Of a stretch of DNA of 64,000 bases, positions 7,969-17,985 are shown in pieces; within the stretch, counting starts at the first letter, position 1, and each line of letters opens with the position of its first letter. The notes beneath the pieces are model-generated. The model was not told the DNA's origin. It saw only the letters and a list, made by a program, of their open reading frames with translations, and ran no database searches. The stretch comes from Ruegeria arenilitoris (GTDB lineage Bacteria; Pseudomonadota; Alphaproteobacteria; Rhodobacterales; Rhodobacteraceae), in NCBI RefSeq assembly GCF_013035315.1, contig NZ_WQHP01000001.1:62001-126000 (forward strand), read 5' to 3'. A program made the position numbers and the translations under genes.

Positions 7969-8999
7969 TCCACGTAACCTCGGGAATAGCGTGCGCCCAA
8001 AGAGGTTAGGATCTCATATCCGATTGTACCTGCTGCTTCGGCCAGATCGTCGACCGTTTGATGGCCGTTCAGAATGCGCAGCCGTTCGGGGTCTTCGGGC
8101 AGGTCGGTTACGTCGACCGTGATCAGGTCCATCGAGATGCGTCCGACCACGGGACAGGGCTTGCCGCCCGCAAAGGCGTCGATGCCACCGCCAATGGCGC
8201 GGTGCAGGCCGTCGGCGTAACCGGCAGCGACAGTTGCGATGCGCGACGGGCGGCGGGCGGTCCAGCTGTTGCCATACCCGACCGACTCGCCCACTTCGAC
8301 CGGGCGAACCTGAACAACCGGCAAATCGGCCGTCACGACGGGCTTGGCCTCGGCAAATGGCATGCCGCCATACAGGCCGACGCCGGGTCGGCAAAAGTCA
8401 AAGTGGAATTCAGGCCCAAGCAGCGTACCGCCTGTGGCGGCCAGTGACCGGGGCGCATTGGTGCCATCGGTCATCTCACGAAAAGTCTTCAGCTGCTGGC
8501 GATTCATCGGATGATCGGGTTCGTCCGAGCAGGCGAGGTGAGACATCATGACCACGGGGGCCAGCGCCTCGGCCTTTGGGCGCAGTTCGGCCCAATCGGC
8601 GGGCTCAAGCCCCAGTCGGTTCATGCCGCTGTCCAACTGGATCCCAAAAGGGTGATCGGGCAGGGCTTGCTGGTGGCGCAGGAATTGTTCCGGCGAGTTG
8701 ATCAGCGGCGTCAGGTCATGATCGCGCAACAGATCGGTGTCACCTTCCATATGGCCCGAGAATACGGCGATCATCGGACCAGGGCCGATGGCCTTGCGCA
8801 CGGCCACGCCTTCTTCGGCGACAGCGACAAAGAATTTGCGAACGCCTTCTTCAGCCAGCGTCGCGGACACCGGTTCGGCCCCAAGCCCGTAGGCATCGGC
8901 CTTGACCACGGCGCCGGTCTCGACTTCGGTTTTTGCGTCGAGCGCTCGCCAGTTGCTGGCCAGCGCCTGAAGATTGATCGTCAAACGTGCGGTACTCAT
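7965..8999 (-). CDS. alr: Alanine racemase
   Basis: A PLP-dependent enzyme that converts L-alanine to D-alanine for peptidoglycan. The 344-residue protein has the fold type III TIM barrel at the N-terminus, with the PLP-binding Lys33 in [12 protein letters not shown]. The C-terminal beta domain contains the GYGNSW region and a Tyr in AAGYADG. ATG at 8999 ([10 protein letters not shown]) is chosen because it matches the usual family N-terminus; an in-frame ATG at 9011 and longer extensions are possible but add unconserved sequence. It is the first gene of the alr-mlaE-mlaF unit and diverges from a GNAT gene starting at 9183. Confidence 0.95.
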   Translation of the reverse strand: MSTARLTINLQALASNWRALDAKTEVETGAVVKADAYGLGAEPVSATLAEEGVRKFFVAVAEEGVAVRKAIGPGPMIAVFSGHMEGDTDLLRDHDLTPLINSPEQFLRHQQALPDHPFGIQLDSGMNRLGLEPADWAELRPKAEALAPVVMMSHLACSDEPDHPMNRQQLKTFREMTDGTNAPRSLAATGGTLLGPEFHFDFCRPGVGLYGGMPFAEAKPVVTADLPVVQVRPVEVGESVGYGNSWTARRPSRIATVAAGYADGLHRAIGGGIDAFAGGKPCPVVGRISMDLITVDVTDLPEDPERLRILNGHQTVDDLAEAAGTIGYEILTSLGARYSRGYVE

Positions 9000-9182
9000 G
9001 GAACCGTTCATGACATTGGATCGCGGCAGGTCAAGAGGGGAAGCGACGATTATTGCAAACTTCGGCGCGAACATGGGCAAGTTCCGGCCTGTCTTGCAAG
9101 GCATTGGCGAAAAAGAGGTTGTGTCCACCCGCCCGAGTATCAAAGTTGTATTTTGACAGTTGCAGGACGGGTAGGGCGAACG

Positions 9183-9722
9183 ATGAAACTTAGCGCAGAA
9201 ATTTCGCAGTGGTCCGACGCGCTGCCAAAGCTGTTCCAGCAAGCGTTTTCGGACTCGGAAGGCGAAGATGAGGGCAAGGTGATCGGGGCGTTGGTGTCCG
9301 ATCTGCTATCAAACACGCCGCAGGATGACCTGCGTGCCGCGATTGCCCATGATGGACCTAAGGTATTGGGATGCATCCTGTTTTCCAGTCTGCGCTTTGA
9401 ACGGGATACGCGTCAGGTTTTTCTGATGTCGCCGGTCGCGGTGCGCACGGATCATCAGAAATCAGGGATTGGGCAGAGACTAATCGGGTTTGGTCTGGAC
9501 GGGCTGCGCAACGCAAATGTCGACTATGTCGTGACCTACGGCGATCCGGCCTATTACGGCAAATCCGGGTTCCTGCCGATCTCTGAGGATTTTGCTCCGT
9601 CCCCGATGCCGCTGAGCCACCCGCATGGGTGGCTGGGTCAAGCCCTGACAGAGGCCGGAGCGGCGCCTTTCAAGGGGCCGTCCCATTGTGTCGAAGCCTT
9701 CAACAAACCGGAGCTTTGGTAG
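9183..9722 (+). CDS. GNAT family N-acetyltransferase
   Basis: A 179-residue protein with a GNAT fold. Strand beta4 ([11 protein letters not shown]) is followed by the acetyl-CoA pyrophosphate-binding motif [18 protein letters not shown] (Q/R-x-x-G-x-G/A), then [16 protein letters not shown]. This resembles the YhbS-like group annotated as putative acetyltransferases with unknown substrate. The start at 9183 is preceded by GGCGA; the open frame extends far upstream, but that part is the complement of alr. The stop lies only three bases from the dnaB stop on the opposite strand, so the two genes converge with no terminator between them. Confidence 0.85.
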   Translation: MKLSAEISQWSDALPKLFQQAFSDSEGEDEGKVIGALVSDLLSNTPQDDLRAAIAHDGPKVLGCILFSSLRFERDTRQVFLMSPVAVRTDHQKSGIGQRLIGFGLDGLRNANVDYVVTYGDPAYYGKSGFLPISEDFAPSPMPLSHPHGWLGQALTEAGAAPFKGPSHCVEAFNKPELW

Positions 9723-9725
9723 AGG

Positions 9726-11216
9726 TTAGTAGCCTTCGATCTCGCCACCCTGCTGCCAGGGTTTGACCAAGTTACCGAAGCGGGTGAACTGCGCCTCGAA
9801 CGACAGCTCAACCGTGCCGATGGGACCGTGACGCTGCTTGCCGACGATAACTTCGGCCTTGCCGTGCAGCCGTTCCATGGCCTGCTTCCACTCTTCCATC
9901 TTTTCCAGCTCGTGATCGCCGGGCTTTTCGCGTTCCTTATAGTATTCCTCACGGAACACGAACATCACCACGTCGGCGTCCTGTTCGATCGAGCCTGATT
10001 CCCGAAGGTCAGAAAGTTGCGGGCGCTTGTCGTCTCGGCTTTCGACCTGACGAGAGAGCTGGGACAACGCTATGACAGGAATATTCAGTTCCTTGGCAAT
10101 GGCTTTCATGCCCATCGAAATCTCGGCGATTTCGTTCACGCGGTTGTCGGCCATGCCCCGGCAAAGCTGCAGGTAGTCGATGACCAGCAGGTCCAGCCCG
10201 TGCGTCCGTTTCAACCGGCGCGCCCGCGCGGCCAGCTGCGAGATCGGCAGGGCCGGGGTGTCGTCAATGAACAGCGGGCAGGCTTCCAGTTCTTTGGCTG
10301 CATCCACGAAACGGCGGAACTCGGCCTCGGTCATGTCGCCTTGGCGGATCTTGTGCGATGAAATTTCCGATGCTTCTGCCAGGACACGTCCTGCAAGTTG
10401 CTCGGCGCTCATTTCGAGCGAGAAGAACCCGACCACGCCGCCATCGATTGCGCCTTCGCTGCCATCAGGCTTCAGTCCGCGTTTATAGGCCTTTGCTACG
10501 TTGAACGCCACGTTGGTCGCCAGCGAGGTTTTCCCCATCGACGGACGACCGGCAAGGATGATCAGGTCGGACGGGTGCAGACCGCCAAGCTGTTTGTCCA
10601 AGTCGGCCAGACCGGTGGAAATCCCCGCCATGCCACCACCACGCTGGTACGCTTCGTTGGTGACGTTGACGGCTTCTGTGACCGCCTTGAGGAAGGATTG
10701 AAATCCCTGTTCGGTCTGGCCCTGCTCGGATAACTGGTAAAGCTGTTGCTCGGCCTCGACGATTTGTTCTTTGGGCTCGCTTGATACATCAACCCGCGCC
10801 GCCTTGTCCGAGATGTCACGACCCAACCGGATCAGCTCGCGACGGATGGCGAGGTCATAAATCATCTGGGCGTAATCATGCACCGCGAAGGCACTGATCG
10901 AGGCGCCGGCCAATTTGACCAGATAAGCCGGGCCACCCAGTTCCTTCAGGCCCTCATCCTCGGCCATAAAGGATTTCAGCGTCACGGGCGAGGCAAGCGC
11001 ATTCTTGGCGATGCGATTGGCCGCGACCTCATAGATGCGGGCATGGACCGGGTCATAGAAATGTTCCGCCCCGATGATCGAGGCGACCCGGTCATACAGG
11101 TCATTATTGGTCAGGATCGCACCCAGAAGCTGCTGTTCAGCTTCAATGGAATGCGGCATGGTTTCGGCGTTCTGAATCTGCGCCGCTGCCTGCTCGATGC
11201 TGCTAATCTCGTTCAT
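9726..11216 (-). CDS. dnaB: Replicative DNA helicase DnaB
   Basis: DnaB unwinds DNA ahead of the replication fork as a hexamer. The 496-residue protein has the N-terminal all-alpha domain (about 20-125) that binds primase, a linker, and the RecA-like C-terminal domain. Walker A is GRPSMGKTS at about 223-231, and the Walker B region is LLVIDYLQL. A short insertion after Walker A (KPDGSEGAIDGG region) separates the first strand from FFSLEMS; I have seen such insertions in alphaproteobacterial DnaB. No intein is present. The gene converges with the GNAT gene, with three bases between stops. Confidence 0.97.
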   Translation of the reverse strand: MNEISSIEQAAAQIQNAETMPHSIEAEQQLLGAILTNNDLYDRVASIIGAEHFYDPVHARIYEVAANRIAKNALASPVTLKSFMAEDEGLKELGGPAYLVKLAGASISAFAVHDYAQMIYDLAIRRELIRLGRDISDKAARVDVSSEPKEQIVEAEQQLYQLSEQGQTEQGFQSFLKAVTEAVNVTNEAYQRGGGMAGISTGLADLDKQLGGLHPSDLIILAGRPSMGKTSLATNVAFNVAKAYKRGLKPDGSEGAIDGGVVGFFSLEMSAEQLAGRVLAEASEISSHKIRQGDMTEAEFRRFVDAAKELEACPLFIDDTPALPISQLAARARRLKRTHGLDLLVIDYLQLCRGMADNRVNEIAEISMGMKAIAKELNIPVIALSQLSRQVESRDDKRPQLSDLRESGSIEQDADVVMFVFREEYYKEREKPGDHELEKMEEWKQAMERLHGKAEVIVGKQRHGPIGTVELSFEAQFTRFGNLVKPWQQGGEIEGY

Positions 11217-11452
11217 ATTGTCCCCGCTGCCCGTGTGGCAGTTCTAATCAATCAGACCCCGCCGGGGCTATCTGTAAATCTCTGAAGATAAGTCGCGTAT
11301 AACTTGCCTTCAGCGTGGGATAAGTTTGGACAACTCTGCCAAAAATCACCGCGCCACGCAACATTTTGTGCGATCGGCGGGCATTGCCACTAGATGCGAG
11401 TGGCGTGGGGGCGATTCTGGGTAGAGTTACCCCCAGCTTATTCACAAGCGGA

Positions 11453-12133
11453 TTATGAAGATTTGTTGGCTTCCTGCCATCCGCGGGGGTCTTTCAGGAA
11501 GGCTTCGACACCCTCAAGTGTTTCCTGATCAAAGGCTTTTTGCGCCTTGGCTTCGGCCAGAACATCCCACCAGGTGCACAGGTGGTGCAGCTTCACACCA
11601 TGGTCGCCCAGCGTCTTCTCGGTCTCGGGGAAGATGCCATAGTAAAAGATCACTGCGGTATGGCCGCAGGTGGCACCGGTCTCGCGGATCGCATCCACGA
11701 AGGACAGTTTCGAGCCGCCATCGGTGGTCAGGTCCTCGACCAGCAGAACGCGCTCGCCCTCGCTCATCGCGCCTTCGATCCGGGCATTGCGGCCGTAGCC
11801 TTTGGGCTTTTTGCGCACGTAGGTCATCGGCAGAGCCATGCGCTCGGCCACCATGGCCGCAAAGGGGATACCGGCGGTCTCGCCGCCTGCGATGTTGTCG
11901 AATGCTTCGAAGCCGGCATCGCGCATGACGGTAACGGTCAGGAAATCCATCAGTGTCGAGCGGATACGCGGGTACGAGATCAGCTTGCGGCAGTCGATAT
12001 AGGTCGGGCTGGGCAGACCGCTGGCCAGCGTGAACGGCTCGCGGGAATTGAAGTGAACGGCCTTGATCTCCAGCAGCATCCGCGCGGTCAGGCGGGCGAT
12101 TTCGGTGCTATCGGGGAAGGAGCTGGGGATCAT
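11453..12133 (-). CDS. pyrE: Orotate phosphoribosyltransferase
   Basis: PyrE transfers phosphoribose from PRPP to orotate in pyrimidine synthesis. The 226-residue product carries the PRPP-binding motif [13 protein letters not shown] at about 129-141 and the flexible-loop region with KKPKGYGR. It belongs to the longer bacterial subgroup with a C-terminal helical extension. The gene stands alone: dnaB lies downstream beyond a 236-base gap, and amtB's terminator lies upstream, so it should have its own promoter in 12134-12212. No pyrC or pyrF lies adjacent. Confidence 0.95.
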   Translation of the reverse strand: MIPSSFPDSTEIARLTARMLLEIKAVHFNSREPFTLASGLPSPTYIDCRKLISYPRIRSTLMDFLTVTVMRDAGFEAFDNIAGGETAGIPFAAMVAERMALPMTYVRKKPKGYGRNARIEGAMSEGERVLLVEDLTTDGGSKLSFVDAIRETGATCGHTAVIFYYGIFPETEKTLGDHGVKLHHLCTWWDVLAEAKAQKAFDQETLEGVEAFLKDPRGWQEANKSS

Positions 12134-12212
12134 AACGGTACCTCTGGGCTAAATGGCATTGCGGGCTGATAGCCTGTCCCTTGGCCCAGAGTCGAGAGGG
12201 TTGCGCACAAAA

Positions 12213-12242
12213 GAAAAGCGGACCCTCAACAGGTCCGCTTTG
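12213..12242 (-). terminator. Intrinsic terminator downstream of amtB
   Basis: A perfect ten-base stem (AAAGCGGACC paired with GGTCCGCTTT) with a seven-base loop lies 34 bases past the amtB stop. On the minus strand the stem ends in TTT followed by TCTTTTG, a usable uridine-rich tail. Confidence 0.75.
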
Positions 12243-12275
12243 TGCCCTTTCGGGCGATGGGCAGCCAAGGTGGGC

Positions 12276-13457
12276 TTAGCTGCTCATGTCGTAAGCCCGT
12301 TCGCCGTGTATCGAAAGATCGAGCCCGTTTGTTTCGGTCTCTGCGTCTACGCGAAGCGGCGTGATCAGCGCAACCACCTTGATCAACACAAATGTGACAA
12401 CCGCCGTAAACGCACCGACGATAACGAGCCCGCCGATTTGCGCCGTCCACGCACCCAGACCAAAGACTGCGATCATGATGGTGCCAAAGATGCCGCCTAC
12501 GCCGTGCACGGCGAAAACGTCCAGCGTGTCGTCGATCTTCAGCATGTTTCGGATCACGTTGACCGCCTCTTGACACAGGACGCCGGCAACAGCGCCGATG
12601 ATCAGTGCCTGAACCGGATCGACATAGCCGGACGCCGGGGTGATCGAGGCCAGACCGGCAATCGTACCAGTGACCAGACCGACCATCGAGGCTTTGCCGT
12701 ATTTGATGCGTTCATAAAGAGCCCATGTCAGCGATGCAGTCGCTGCTGAGATATGAGTGACGGTCATTGCCATCGCGGCACCTCCGTCAGCGGCCAGTTG
12801 CGAGCCGCCGTTGAAGCCGAACCAACCGACCCAAAGCATCGCGGCACCGATCATGACAAAGCCGGGATTGTGCGGCGGGGTCGTGCGATTGCGGCGCGGA
12901 CCCAGAACAATGGCAATGATCAGGGCGGCCAGACCTGCGGTTTCGTGAACCACGATACCTCCGGCAAAATCACGCACGCCGACCTCACCCAGAATACCGC
13001 CATCGGTCAGAATGCCGCCGCCCCAGATCCAATGAACGACCGGCGCATAGCACAGCAGCATCCACAGGCCCGAGAACGTCAGCACGAACCCAAAGCCCAC
13101 ACGTTCTACATAGGCGCCAACGATCAAGGCAGGGGTGATGATCGCGAATGTCATCTGGAAGGCAAAGAACAGGATCTCGGGCAGGTTGCCCGACAGGCTG
13201 TCGGCGTCGACGCCATTCAGAAACGCTTTGCCCAAACCGCCCCACAGGCCCGAACCGCCGTCGCCAAACGCGATCGAATAGCCTGCGACCAGCCAAAGGA
13301 TGCTCATCAAACAGGCGATCGAAAAGCAGTGCATGAATACGCTCAGCACGTTGCGGGCGCGCACGAGGCCGCCGTAGAACAGGGCAAGGCCCGGCAATGT
13401 CATGAAAAGGACCAGTGCGGTTGCAACTATGATCCAGGCGGTATCGGCTCCATTCAT
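12276..13457 (-). CDS. amtB: Ammonium transporter Amt
   Basis: An 11-helix channel that admits ammonium across the inner membrane. The 393 residues include both pore histidines, one in VHETAGLAALI and one in FAVHGVGGIFG. The phenylalanine gate regions and the GFNGGS segment of the family are also present. There is no cleavable signal peptide; the first helix starts at about residue 7. Start at 13457 is supported by AGGAGACC upstream. No glnK gene is adjacent, although many alphaproteobacteria have a glnK-amtB pair. Nitrogen-regulated expression is plausible because ntrBC is encoded 3.5 kb away, but I could not identify an NtrC site with confidence. Confidence 0.96.
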   Translation of the reverse strand: MNGADTAWIIVATALVLFMTLPGLALFYGGLVRARNVLSVFMHCFSIACLMSILWLVAGYSIAFGDGGSGLWGGLGKAFLNGVDADSLSGNLPEILFFAFQMTFAIITPALIVGAYVERVGFGFVLTFSGLWMLLCYAPVVHWIWGGGILTDGGILGEVGVRDFAGGIVVHETAGLAALIIAIVLGPRRNRTTPPHNPGFVMIGAAMLWVGWFGFNGGSQLAADGGAAMAMTVTHISAATASLTWALYERIKYGKASMVGLVTGTIAGLASITPASGYVDPVQALIIGAVAGVLCQEAVNVIRNMLKIDDTLDVFAVHGVGGIFGTIMIAVFGLGAWTAQIGGLVIVGAFTAVVTFVLIKVVALITPLRVDAETETNGLDLSIHGERAYDMSS

Positions 13458-13609
13458 CAGCCGGTCTCCTCTTAGGCGTCTTCCACTTGCGTGGGGCGTT
13501 CAAGCGGAGAGAGGGCGGGGAAAAAAGAGGCAACCGCCGAATAGAGTGCTTATTTTAAGGGCTTTTAGCCAACCGGCGATTAAATGTGCAGCAAAACGCG
13601 CTGCGTGCT

Positions 13610-14092
13610 TTAATTTTGGGCAGGTTCTAAAAGGCCGCGCGACAGCAGGTCTAACGCGTGGTCGCGTGCTGCCAGACGGACTTTGTCGCGGCCCAACGCG
13701 CCGAATTCGACGGTTTCGGTCACCGTTCGCTGCCCTTCGACAGCCAGGCCAAAGCAGACGCGGCCTTCGGGTTTGAACTCCGATCCGCCGGGGCCTGCAA
13801 TGCCGGTTATGGACACTGTCAGTTGCGCACCCGAGTTCCTCAGCGCGCCGTCTGCCATTTCCTGCGCGACCTCTTCGGAGACGGCTCCATGCGCGTCCAG
13901 GGTATCTGCCCTTACGCCTAGCATCTGTTGCTTAGCCGCGTTCGTGTAGGTGACAAAGCCGCGATCCACCACGGCCGAACTGCCAGGAATATCCGTCAGC
14001 GCAGCCGCGACCATCCCGCCGGTGCAGCTTTCAGCGGTGGCGATCATCACGCCCTGCGCCTTGGCGCGGTCAAGCAGATCGGCGACGTTCAT
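13610..14092 (-). CDS. CinA C-terminal domain protein (nicotinamide-nucleotide amidohydrolase, PncC type)
   Basis: A 160-residue stand-alone version of the CinA C-terminal domain, which deamidates nicotinamide mononucleotide to nicotinic acid mononucleotide in pyridine nucleotide salvage. The hallmark ATAESCTGG lies at about residues 18-26, and SITGIAGPGG at about 94-103. The MoeA-like N-terminal half of full-length CinA is absent, which is normal for this subfamily. Its ATG overlaps the pgpA stop by four bases, so it is the last gene of a coupled ispDF-pgpA-pncC unit. Confidence 0.92.
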   Translation of the reverse strand: MNVADLLDRAKAQGVMIATAESCTGGMVAAALTDIPGSSAVVDRGFVTYTNAAKQQMLGVRADTLDAHGAVSEEVAQEMADGALRNSGAQLTVSITGIAGPGGSEFKPEGRVCFGLAVEGQRTVTETVEFGALGRDKVRLAARDHALDLLSRGLLEPAQN

Positions 14093-14586
14093 AGCCCTAG
14101 GACTCCGTGAGAGACACCGGCCAGGATCAGCACGCCAATTCCGGCGAAAACGCCTGCGATAACGTCATCCAGCATAACCCCCATCGCGTCGCCCTTGCGA
14201 TCCGCCCAGCCGACGGGGCCGGGTTTGGTGATGTCGAATAGGCGGAACAGCAGGAAACCCGCGACCCAACCGGGCCACAGCGCCGTGATCTCAATCCCAT
14301 GCGCCCAAGAGGGGTAGGAGATCGCCCAGAGTGCGATGAATTGCCCAGCAACCTCGTCGATCACGATTTCCGAAGGATCATGGTCGTCCTGCCCGGCGGT
14401 CATGACCTTAGTCGCCCATAGGCCGCCGACGAAAACGGCGATCGTGGCGATGACCAAAAGGGGAAATCCGCCTAGCGTGTGCAGAACCCATGCCAAGGGC
14501 AGGGCGGCCAACGATCCCCAGGTGCCGGGGGCAGGGCGCAGGTGGCCTACACCGCAAACGGTTCCGATCAGGCGCGCGGCGGTCAT
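14089..14586 (-). CDS. pgpA: Phosphatidylglycerophosphatase A
   Basis: PgpA removes phosphate from phosphatidylglycerophosphate to make phosphatidylglycerol in the inner membrane. The 165-residue protein has the family features [12 protein letters not shown] at about 13-24 and the acidic VIDEVAGQ motif at about 75-82, plus four hydrophobic segments. It overlaps both neighbours by four bases (ispDF upstream, pncC downstream), so all three are translationally coupled. Confidence 0.95.
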   Translation of the reverse strand: MTAARLIGTVCGVGHLRPAPGTWGSLAALPLAWVLHTLGGFPLLVIATIAVFVGGLWATKVMTAGQDDHDPSEIVIDEVAGQFIALWAISYPSWAHGIEITALWPGWVAGFLLFRLFDITKPGPVGWADRKGDAMGVMLDDVIAGVFAGIGVLILAGVSHGVLGL

Positions 14587-15713
14587 GATTTCACCAAACA
14601 GGCTGTGGCCAATGATGCGATGCCTTCACTGCGTCCGGTAAAGCCCAGCCGTTCCGAGGTGGTCGCCTTGACCGAGATCTGATCTACGCGCAGTCCCATA
14701 ATGCGGGCCATTTCCTCGCGCATTGCGGGCGCATGGGGGCCGATCTTGGGATATTCGCAGACCAGCGTGCAATCGACGTTCGAGATATCGTAGCCCATCG
14801 TCGCGGCAAGTTCGACAGCGTGCCGCAGAAAGATCTCGCTGGCCGCGCCTTTCCATTGCGGGTCGGACGGGGGGAAGTGCTGGCCGATATCGCCCTGCGC
14901 CAACGCGCCATAGATCGCATCGGTGACTGCATGCATGCCAACGTCTGCGTCGGAATGGCCTTGCAGTCCTCGATCATGCGGCACCTTCACCCCGCACAGG
15001 ATCACGTGATCGCCGTCGCCAAAGCGGTGCACGTCATAGCCGTTGCCCAATCTTACATCCATATCCGTTCCCAATATCCGTTCCACCCGGGCAAAATCCT
15101 CGGGCCGGGTGATTTTGATGTTGTCCGCGTCGCCAGCCACGATGGCCACGTCCAGACCTGCGGCGCGGGCGACCTCAACATCATCTGCCGCGCCACCCGG
15201 GTGTTCAGCATGGGCCGCAACGATTGCGTGATAGCGAAATCCCTGCGGGGTCTGCGCAGCAAAGAGGCCGTTGCGGTCTTGCGTTCCCGTGACAACCGCT
15301 CCGTCCCCGGTCCAGAGTGCATCCGTCACAGCCTGTCCGGGCGCGGCGGCGTCATGCGTGGAAAGCGCCTGCAGAACGTTCTGAATAGTCTCGCCAGTCA
15401 CGCAGGGGCGGGCGACATCGTGGATGAGAACCTGCTCGACACCAAGGCCCGCCAGAGCAGCCAGCCCGTTGCGTACAGAACCGGCGCGATCATCCCCGCC
15501 GGAGGCCAAAAGCAGATCGGTGCCGGAAAACTCATCCCAAGCGGGTTGATCCTCTTCAGACAGAACCAGCACGATATGGTCGACCTGACCGCGAAACTTG
15601 TCGAGAGTCCAATCGGCTACACGGCGTCCACCCAAAGGCCGCCACTGCTTTGGCATCCCCCCTCCGGCGCGCAGCCCGCGTCCTGCGGCGACGATGATGG
15701 CAGCGGTGGTCAT
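14583..15713 (-). CDS. ispDF: Bifunctional MEP cytidylyltransferase / MEcPP synthase IspDF
   Basis: A fusion that carries out two non-consecutive steps of the non-mevalonate isoprenoid pathway. Residues 1 to about 210 are IspD, which activates MEP with CTP; the nucleotide-binding loop is [16 protein letters not shown]. From about 217 on is IspF, which cyclises to MEcPP; metal ligands are in GYDVHRF and in GHSDADV. The 376-residue length fits fused alphaproteobacterial enzymes. ATG at 15713 directly precedes the IspD nucleotide loop and is preferred over an upstream in-frame start. The gene diverges from dusB; 185 bases lie between and must hold both promoters. Confidence 0.95.
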   Translation of the reverse strand: MTTAAIIVAAGRGLRAGGGMPKQWRPLGGRRVADWTLDKFRGQVDHIVLVLSEEDQPAWDEFSGTDLLLASGGDDRAGSVRNGLAALAGLGVEQVLIHDVARPCVTGETIQNVLQALSTHDAAAPGQAVTDALWTGDGAVVTGTQDRNGLFAAQTPQGFRYHAIVAAHAEHPGGAADDVEVARAAGLDVAIVAGDADNIKITRPEDFARVERILGTDMDVRLGNGYDVHRFGDGDHVILCGVKVPHDRGLQGHSDADVGMHAVTDAIYGALAQGDIGQHFPPSDPQWKGAASEIFLRHAVELAATMGYDISNVDCTLVCEYPKIGPHAPAMREEMARIMGLRVDQISVKATTSERLGFTGRSEGIASLATACLVKS

Positions 15714-15898
15714 AGGGGCGAAAACTCCGGTGATTTGAGCGCAGTGTTTAAGCTGCGGTGAATGCAGTGGCAATCACCCGCGTAAAGCTGCCTAAAAATT
15801 AAGCACATGATGATTTTGCAGGCTTGTTTCCTGCCGTTTTGTTGTTCATATGCCGCGAATTCGATATCTAAGTCGCAACTGCCCAAGGATTAAGCACG

Positions 15899-16882
15899 TT
15901 GACCCTGCAACTCGCTGACAAAACCCTGAATCCGCCTGTTCTGCTGGCACCGATGGCCGGAATCACCGACCGGCCATTCCGTGATCTGGTCATGCGCTTT
16001 GGCGCGGGCATGGTCGTGAGCGAAATGGTCGCCAGTCAGGAAATGGTTCAGGCCAAACCTGGTGTGCGCGAGCGGGCAGAGCTGTCTGCCGACGTGGAAA
16101 ACACCGCCGTTCAGCTCGCGGGTCGCGAGGCGCATTGGATGGCCGAGGCCGCCCGTCAGGTCGCTGATCGCGGCGCGCGGGTCATTGACATCAACATGGG
16201 CTGTCCGGCCAAAAAGGTCACGAACGGTTATTCCGGGTCAGCCTTGCTGAAAACGCCCGATCACGCGCTGACGCTGATCGAAGCGGTGGTCCAGGCCGTC
16301 GACGTTCCGGTGACGTTGAAAACCCGTTTGGGTTGGGACGACAATTTGCTGAACGCGCCGGACGTGGCGCGACGAGCGCAGGATGCAGGGATCCGCATGG
16401 TGACCATCCATGGGCGGACGCGTTGCCAGTTCTACAAGGGCCACGCTGATTGGCAGGCGATCCGGGCGGTGAAAGATGCGGTCTCAATCCCTGTGATCGC
16501 GAACGGGGACATCATCGACACCGAAGCAGCGCGAAAGGCGTTGGGCCAGTCAAATGCGGATGGCGTCATGGTGGGCCGCGGGGCGCAGGGCAAGCCGTGG
16601 GTGTTGGCCCAGATTTGTCACGACTTGTACGGCGCGGATGCCCCGGTCATTCCCGCCAACGGCGACCTGATCGACATGGTGCGTGGCCACTACGAGGCGA
16701 TGCTGGCGTTCTACGGCACCGATCTTGGCCTGCGCGTCGCCCGCAAGCATCTGGGTTGGTATATGGATGAGGCGGGCACCCCGGCCACCTTGCGCCGTGC
16801 GGTTCTGACTTCGCGCGACACTGCTGAGGTTTTGCGCCTGTTGGGCGATGCACTCAGCGGCGATACGGAGGCAGCGGCATGA
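15899..16882 (+). CDS. dusB: tRNA-dihydrouridine synthase DusB (NifR3-like)
   Basis: An FMN enzyme that reduces uridine in the tRNA D-loop. The 327 residues form a TIM barrel beginning with the family segment LAPMAGITDRPFR, with the catalytic cysteine in NMGCPAKK and the phosphate-binding GVMVGRGAQGKPW near the C-terminal third. The likely start is TTG at 15899, with AAGGA upstream; the next ATG would fall inside the conserved barrel. It is the first gene of the dusB-ntrB-ntrC cluster known historically as nifR3-ntrBC in Rhodobacter. Its stop overlaps ntrB by four bases. Confidence 0.94.
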   Translation: MTLQLADKTLNPPVLLAPMAGITDRPFRDLVMRFGAGMVVSEMVASQEMVQAKPGVRERAELSADVENTAVQLAGREAHWMAEAARQVADRGARVIDINMGCPAKKVTNGYSGSALLKTPDHALTLIEAVVQAVDVPVTLKTRLGWDDNLLNAPDVARRAQDAGIRMVTIHGRTRCQFYKGHADWQAIRAVKDAVSIPVIANGDIIDTEAARKALGQSNADGVMVGRGAQGKPWVLAQICHDLYGADAPVIPANGDLIDMVRGHYEAMLAFYGTDLGLRVARKHLGWYMDEAGTPATLRRAVLTSRDTAEVLRLLGDALSGDTEAAA

Positions 16883-17946
16883 ACTCGGATCAGAGCATCT
16901 GGGCGTCGCTGCCCGTTCCGGCCTTTATCATCGATGCCGATGATCGGATCACGGATGTAAACTCCGCCGGTGAGGGGTTCCTGAACGCATCCCGCAAGGC
17001 GGTCATTGGCCACCCGGTCTGGGATCAGATCGCGGTCGATGCGCCTCTGGAAGAGGCGTTCCTGCGCGCGCGCCAGCAAGGCACACCGCTGTTCGTAAAT
17101 GATGTCGACGTCGGCTCGGGAAATCGCGCGCCGTTGCAGTGTGCGCTGCAGATTGCTCCGCTGTTGGGGCATCCGGGTTTCATGATCATGACGATGTCGC
17201 CACGTGAACTGGCGGGGCGGATGACGCGGGGCAATACCGTCAAGTCTGCGGCGCAGTCAGCAATCGGTATGGCCGAGATGCTGGCACATGAGATCAAGAA
17301 CCCACTGGCCGGGATCACCGGGGCCGCGCAGTTGTTGAGCATGAATATCAGTCAGCAAGACCTTGAGCTGACGGACTTAATTGTTGCTGAAAGTCGCCGG
17401 ATCGTGAAGCTGTTGGAACAGGTTGAGCAGTTTGGAAACTTGTCTCAGCCTGATTTCAAACCGGTGAACATCCACGACGTTCTGGATCGTGCGCGTCGGT
17501 CGGCCTTGCTGGGCTTTGGCGCTCAAATGACGATCATTGAGGATTACGACCCCTCGCTGCCACTGGCTTTTGGAGACCCGGATCAGCTGTTGCAGGTTGT
17601 GTTGAACCTGCTCAAGAACGCATCCGAGGCAGCTGGTGACAAGGGTGGGACCATTCGCCTGCGCACGTATTTCGAACATTCCTTCCGCCTGCGCCGCAGT
17701 GACGGGTCGGGGCATTCGTTGCCGCTTCAGATCGAAATCATCGACGATGGCCCCGGTTTGCCGGACAAAATCCGCAGCGACATCTTCGACCCCTTCGTTT
17801 CCGGCAAGGAAAACGGCACCGGCCTTGGGCTGGCGCTGGTCAGCAAAATCATCTCGGACCACGACGGCTGGATTTCAGCCGAGTCGGTTCCGGGCCACAC
17901 AGTATTCCGCCTGTCCCTCAGACGCGCGCCGCGCGACGCAAGCTGA
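16879..17946 (+). CDS. ntrB: Nitrogen regulation sensor histidine kinase NtrB
   Basis: A soluble histidine kinase that phosphorylates NtrC when nitrogen is limiting and is controlled by PII proteins. The 355-residue protein has a PAS domain (about 8-110), the phosphoacceptor His137 in AHEIKNPLAG, and a C-terminal ATP-binding domain. N box is LLKNASEA, G1 box DDGPGLP, G2 box GTGLGLALV. No membrane segment is present, as expected for NtrB. Translation is coupled to dusB (ATGA overlap). ntrC follows after 39 bases. Confidence 0.96.
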   Translation: MNSDQSIWASLPVPAFIIDADDRITDVNSAGEGFLNASRKAVIGHPVWDQIAVDAPLEEAFLRARQQGTPLFVNDVDVGSGNRAPLQCALQIAPLLGHPGFMIMTMSPRELAGRMTRGNTVKSAAQSAIGMAEMLAHEIKNPLAGITGAAQLLSMNISQQDLELTDLIVAESRRIVKLLEQVEQFGNLSQPDFKPVNIHDVLDRARRSALLGFGAQMTIIEDYDPSLPLAFGDPDQLLQVVLNLLKNASEAAGDKGGTIRLRTYFEHSFRLRRSDGSGHSLPLQIEIIDDGPGLPDKIRSDIFDPFVSGKENGTGLGLALVSKIISDHDGWISAESVPGHTVFRLSLRRAPRDAS

Positions 17947-17985
17947 GACGGACAGCCGAGCAGAGATAAGTAAGGAGAGCACCCG

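Noticed and set aside
11248..11445. 65-codon minus-strand frame between dnaB and pyrE
   Set aside because: It fills the dnaB leader but lacks a ribosome-binding site and any recognisable composition; more likely noncoding upstream sequence.
14733..15761. 342-codon plus-strand frame over ispDF
   Set aside because: Long because of GC-biased codons; ispDF on the other strand has all motifs.
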